A DNA stretch of 64,000 nt from Anatilimnocola aggregata (GTDB lineage Bacteria; Planctomycetota; Planctomycetia; Pirellulales; Pirellulaceae): positions 5,704,001 through 5,768,000 of the forward strand of contig NZ_CP036274.1 in assembly GCF_007747655.1 (NCBI RefSeq). Direction: 5' to 3'. Below, one piece after another: positions 61,785 to 64,000 of the stretch. The position numbers and the translations under genes are program-made. The first letter of the stretch is position 1. Every line of letters starts with the position of its first letter. The notes below the pieces were generated by a model. It worked only from the letters and a program-made list of their open reading frames with translations. It had not been told where the DNA came from and made no database searches.

Positions 61785-62229
61785 ACAGGCTGCTCAGAAT
61801 GAACGGATGGCTGAAGCCTCCCAGACTGTCGCCCAGGGAAGCCAACAACTCGTCGAGGCCGATGCGCAAGCGCGCCGGGAACTAATCGACCTTCAGCACG
61901 AGCTGCGTCGCGACCAGGCAGGAATTGCTCAGCAGCGCGACGTGTTGGAGGTCGAACGACGGGAAGTCGCTCAGGCTCGACACAAAGAATCACTTCTTAC
62001 CAGCGGGCTTACCGCCGTGGGAATGCTACTCGCAGCCCTGGCACCGCTGGTGCTTGCCGCTATCTCACTCATCGGTCTATGGCGGGAAACGACGAAGGAA
62101 GAGGAAGGACAAGTCCTCATCGAAGAGCTTGCCCACTGCGTGCTGGCTGAGCAACGCCCTTTGCTGCCCGAGCCCGATCGCTCAAGGCTCGAAACACCGG
62201 ACGAGGATCAACAGCCTCCGCCCTTTTAG
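61681..62229 (+). CDS. Lipoprotein with coiled coil and C-terminal TM helix
   Basis: A 182-residue protein. The lipoprotein signal MKRLGLVIGIAAGCALAGCS has a perfect lipobox (LAGC). Then a Gln/Ala/Glu-rich coiled coil (LADLAQQVTHEQAAQNERMAEASQTVAQGSQQLVEADAQARRELIDLQHELRRDQAGIAQQRDVLEVERREVAQA), a TM helix at about 108-135 (LLTSGLTAVGMLLAALAPLVLAAISLIGLW) and a soluble Pro-rich end. An AGGAG lies upstream of the ATG. It would be anchored at both ends, spanning the envelope. Part of the island cassette; function unknown. Confidence 0.7.
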   Translation: MKRLGLVIGIAAGCALAGCSTDERLADLAQQVTHEQAAQNERMAEASQTVAQGSQQLVEADAQARRELIDLQHELRRDQAGIAQQRDVLEVERREVAQARHKESLLTSGLTAVGMLLAALAPLVLAAISLIGLWRETTKEEEGQVLIEELAHCVLAEQRPLLPEPDRSRLETPDEDQQPPPF

Positions 62230-62298
62230 TACGCTCGTCCATCGAACCACCTTCATCCAGAAAGGTCTGCATGTCCCACAAGTGACGGGAGGTGCAGC

Positions 62299-62505
62299 GT
62301 GCATCAGACTATCGAAGTTACGATCTCTCCGACTGGCGAGACACGCTTGGAAACTCGCGGCTTCGCCGGCGGAGCTTGTCGACAAGCCAGCCAGTTCCTC
62401 GAACAGGCTCTGGGTACCAAGCTGCTGGAATCGCTGTCACCCGACTTCTACGCCAGCCAAGTCAACCAAGACCAGGTCGAACGGCAGCATGGTCGCGGCC
62501 TTTAG
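62299..62505 (+). CDS. DUF2997 protein
   Basis: A 68-residue soluble protein with the DUF2997 pattern IEVTISPTGETRLETRGFAGGACRQASQFLEQALG; a GTG start follows GGGAGGT at good spacing. DUF2997 proteins often accompany AAA ATPase and DUF1257 genes in cyanobacteria and planctomycetes; here neither is adjacent, which fits a decayed cassette. Function unknown. Confidence 0.85.
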   Translation: MHQTIEVTISPTGETRLETRGFAGGACRQASQFLEQALGTKLLESLSPDFYASQVNQDQVERQHGRGL

Positions 62506-62672
62506 AAGGTTCCGACTGGTGGGAGAAATGCCCAGCTGCATTCGCATCTTGGCTGCGACCTTGCAGGGGCAAGCCTGCTACGAAGCTCGCTGATTTCCCT
62601 GCACTCTTTGCGTCACGCAGTTCCGAAGTTCGCAAGACGTAGCGCTGCCGGAAGACCAAAACAGCAGGAAGC

Positions 62673-63983
62673 GTGCCGGGTGAGTTTGCGAGCCTCAAAA
62701 ACACCTACTTCGGGGCTGCCTTGGCTGCCCACCTTGAGTGGCTCACGTTTATCCCGAATCATCACGAAGGTTACATCAGCCTGGAACAGTACGAAGAAAT
62801 TCGACGCATGATCGACGAGAACTGCCGCGGTTTTGAAAAAACGGGGGCCGTGCGTCGCGGTCCTGCTCTCCTAGCAGGGCTCTTTCGCTGCCAGCGGTGC
62901 GGCAGAAAGCTGACCGTCGCCTACAGTGGCGTCAAACCCAATCGCTTCGCGCGCTACTGCTGTCTGCGCGGGCATCTCGATATCGGCGAACCAAAATGCA
63001 TTGCCTTTGGCGCCACTGTGGTCGACGCTAGGATATCGCGAGAGATTCTGCGAGTGGTTCAACCTGCCGCATTGGAAGCCGCGAGGCTGGCGATGGAGAA
63101 GATGAACGAACAGGCCGACGCCGTCTTGGCGGCATTGCAAACAGATCTCCAGGCGGCAAGGTACCAGGCGTCCCGAGCCCAACGGCAATATGACTCGGCC
63201 GATCCCGAAAATCGCTTGGTGACCGACGAACTTGAGCGGCGCTGGAATGCCTCGTTAACAGCGGTCGCGAACTTGGAGCGTCGCATACACGAGCACCAAG
63301 CCACCCATTCACAAGTTACTGATCAGGATTGGGACGAACTTCAGAACCTGGCCGCTGATCTGGAAACCGTGTGGGAAAGCCAATCGTGCGATGAACGTCT
63401 CAAGAAACGCATCCTGCGTACCTTGATCAAAGAGATAGTGGTGGATCTCCAAGAAGCCAGAGGCGAGATTCACTTGACCATTCACTGGCACGGTGGCGTT
63501 CACACACAACTCATGGTGCCTCGCAGGAAACGCGGCAGTGCCACCAGAACATCGGCAGACGCCCTGGAAGCCGTGCGAATTCTGACGCTGATTGCCACCG
63601 ATGAAATGATTGCTGGGGTGCTCAACCGCAATGGGCTCCGCACGGGCCGAGGCAACCGCTTCACACGCGAACGAATCGTGTCGCTGCGCAACCACCACCA
63701 GATCCCGGTTCACAATCCCGAGGAGCGGATCAAGAATGGCTGGATGACTCTCAGCGAAGCCGCCGATTATCTCGGTGTCAGCTCTCGGACATTGCGCCTC
63801 GCGGCAGAAGCTGGCGAAATACCAGGCCGCCATCCCTTGCAAGACGGCCCCTGGGTATTCAGTCGCGCCGATCTCGACGCGGCGCCCGCCCAAGCCATCA
63901 AACGGCGAGCCCATAACCGCAATCGAAAAGCAGGCGCGGTACCAAATCCGAAACAGCAAAACCTCGATTTGTCAGGCACATAG
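62673..63983 (+). CDS. Large serine recombinase lacking the catalytic domain, with C-terminal HTH
   Basis: A 436-residue frame. From about residue 25 it matches the C-terminal part of large serine recombinases: FIPNHHEGYISLEQYEEIRRMI, then the zinc ribbon GPALLAGLFRCQRCGRKLTVAYSG, RYCCLRG and a long coiled coil (residues about 130-210). It ends with an HTH of the excisionase type (GWMTLSEAADYLGVSSRTLRLAAEAGEIPGR). The Ser-bearing resolvase domain (about 150 residues) and the first recombinase domain are absent: the 170 bases upstream do not encode them in any frame. It is therefore a truncated gene or a stand-alone DNA-binding remnant. Confidence 0.8.
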   Translation: MPGEFASLKNTYFGAALAAHLEWLTFIPNHHEGYISLEQYEEIRRMIDENCRGFEKTGAVRRGPALLAGLFRCQRCGRKLTVAYSGVKPNRFARYCCLRGHLDIGEPKCIAFGATVVDARISREILRVVQPAALEAARLAMEKMNEQADAVLAALQTDLQAARYQASRAQRQYDSADPENRLVTDELERRWNASLTAVANLERRIHEHQATHSQVTDQDWDELQNLAADLETVWESQSCDERLKKRILRTLIKEIVVDLQEARGEIHLTIHWHGGVHTQLMVPRRKRGSATRTSADALEAVRILTLIATDEMIAGVLNRNGLRTGRGNRFTRERIVSLRNHHQIPVHNPEERIKNGWMTLSEAADYLGVSSRTLRLAAEAGEIPGRHPLQDGPWVFSRADLDAAPAQAIKRRAHNRNRKAGAVPNPKQQNLDLSGT

Positions 63984-64000
63984 AACCAATGCGTAGTCAG

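Noticed and set aside
62506-62672. Possible missing resolvase domain upstream of the headless recombinase
   Set aside because: None of the reading frames in this 167-base stretch shows the resolvase Ser motif or its flanking strands, and the space is too short.

Overview
The window looks like a chromosome segment of a planctomycete, most probably order Pirellulales. The evidence is the gene content: two DUF1501 Tat-exported proteins, a DUF1549/DUF1553 cytochrome protein, a DUF1559 pseudopilin-like protein beside a small lipoprotein, DUF1573, a Minf_1886-type protein, membrane-bound Ser/Thr kinases, a BBP2-type porin, and many genes without a clear Shine-Dalgarno sequence. Most of it is ordinary chromosome: housekeeping genes sit among secreted and planctomycete-restricted proteins, mostly as single genes or short operons.

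Layout. 1-7.9 kb: secreted proteins that suggest glycan or sialic-acid use (a CBM9-like protein cut by the window edge, a BNR sialidase-like protein, a neutral-ceramidase-like protein, and a large SASA esterase with DUF2341 and LamG modules), plus two tiny soluble proteins. 8-12.4 kb: pyrE, an SDR oxidoreductase, a MarR regulator, sucD and sucC. 12.6-20.2 kb: a secreted protein, a Tat-exported HAD phosphatase, a Cache-type sensor Ser/Thr kinase, and a convergent single-TM protein with a proline-rich linker. 20.2-25.6 kb: a transaldolase, a Minf_1886-like protein, a PSP1/RicT-like protein, an orphan gene, a 55-residue membrane peptide and pyrH. 25.8-34.8 kb: a hyperacidic protein, a first ScpB, DUF1501, a gene with a broken-looking 5' end, a REP-like hairpin pair, the lipoprotein/DUF1559 pair, a porin, ftsY and nusB. 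34.9-38 kb: an LssY_C protein, an ABC permease with an extra soluble insertion, and a sugar-binding lipoprotein; no ATPase gene is seen. 38.3-46.5 kb: prfB with a +1 programmed frameshift, a second kinase, a TPR lipoprotein, a second ScpB, a four-heme lipoprotein and DUF1573. 46.5-57.9 kb: an O-antigen-ligase/TPR protein coupled to a WecA/MraY-type transferase, a RidA protein, a rhodanese, a CCA-adding enzyme, and a FadR-type regulator divergent from a DUF1549/DUF1553 and DUF1501 pair.

57.97 kb to the end: a tRNA-Arg(TCG) is followed by a tyrosine integrase and then an accessory region. That region holds an orphan gene, a truncated SUMF1 remnant, a sigma-like protein behind a leader with mutually exclusive hairpins, a small membrane protein overlapping a lipoprotein gene, a DUF2997 protein, and the C-terminal part of a large serine recombinase without its catalytic domain. 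I read this as the left end of a partly decayed island integrated at the tRNA gene. Its right end is outside the window.

The points most worth a second look are the prfB recoding site, the attenuator-like leader of the island sigma factor, the REP-like pair, the permease with an inserted domain, the two ScpB paralogues, and the probable frameshift near 28.8 kb. I found no CRISPR array, rRNA or complete insertion sequence.
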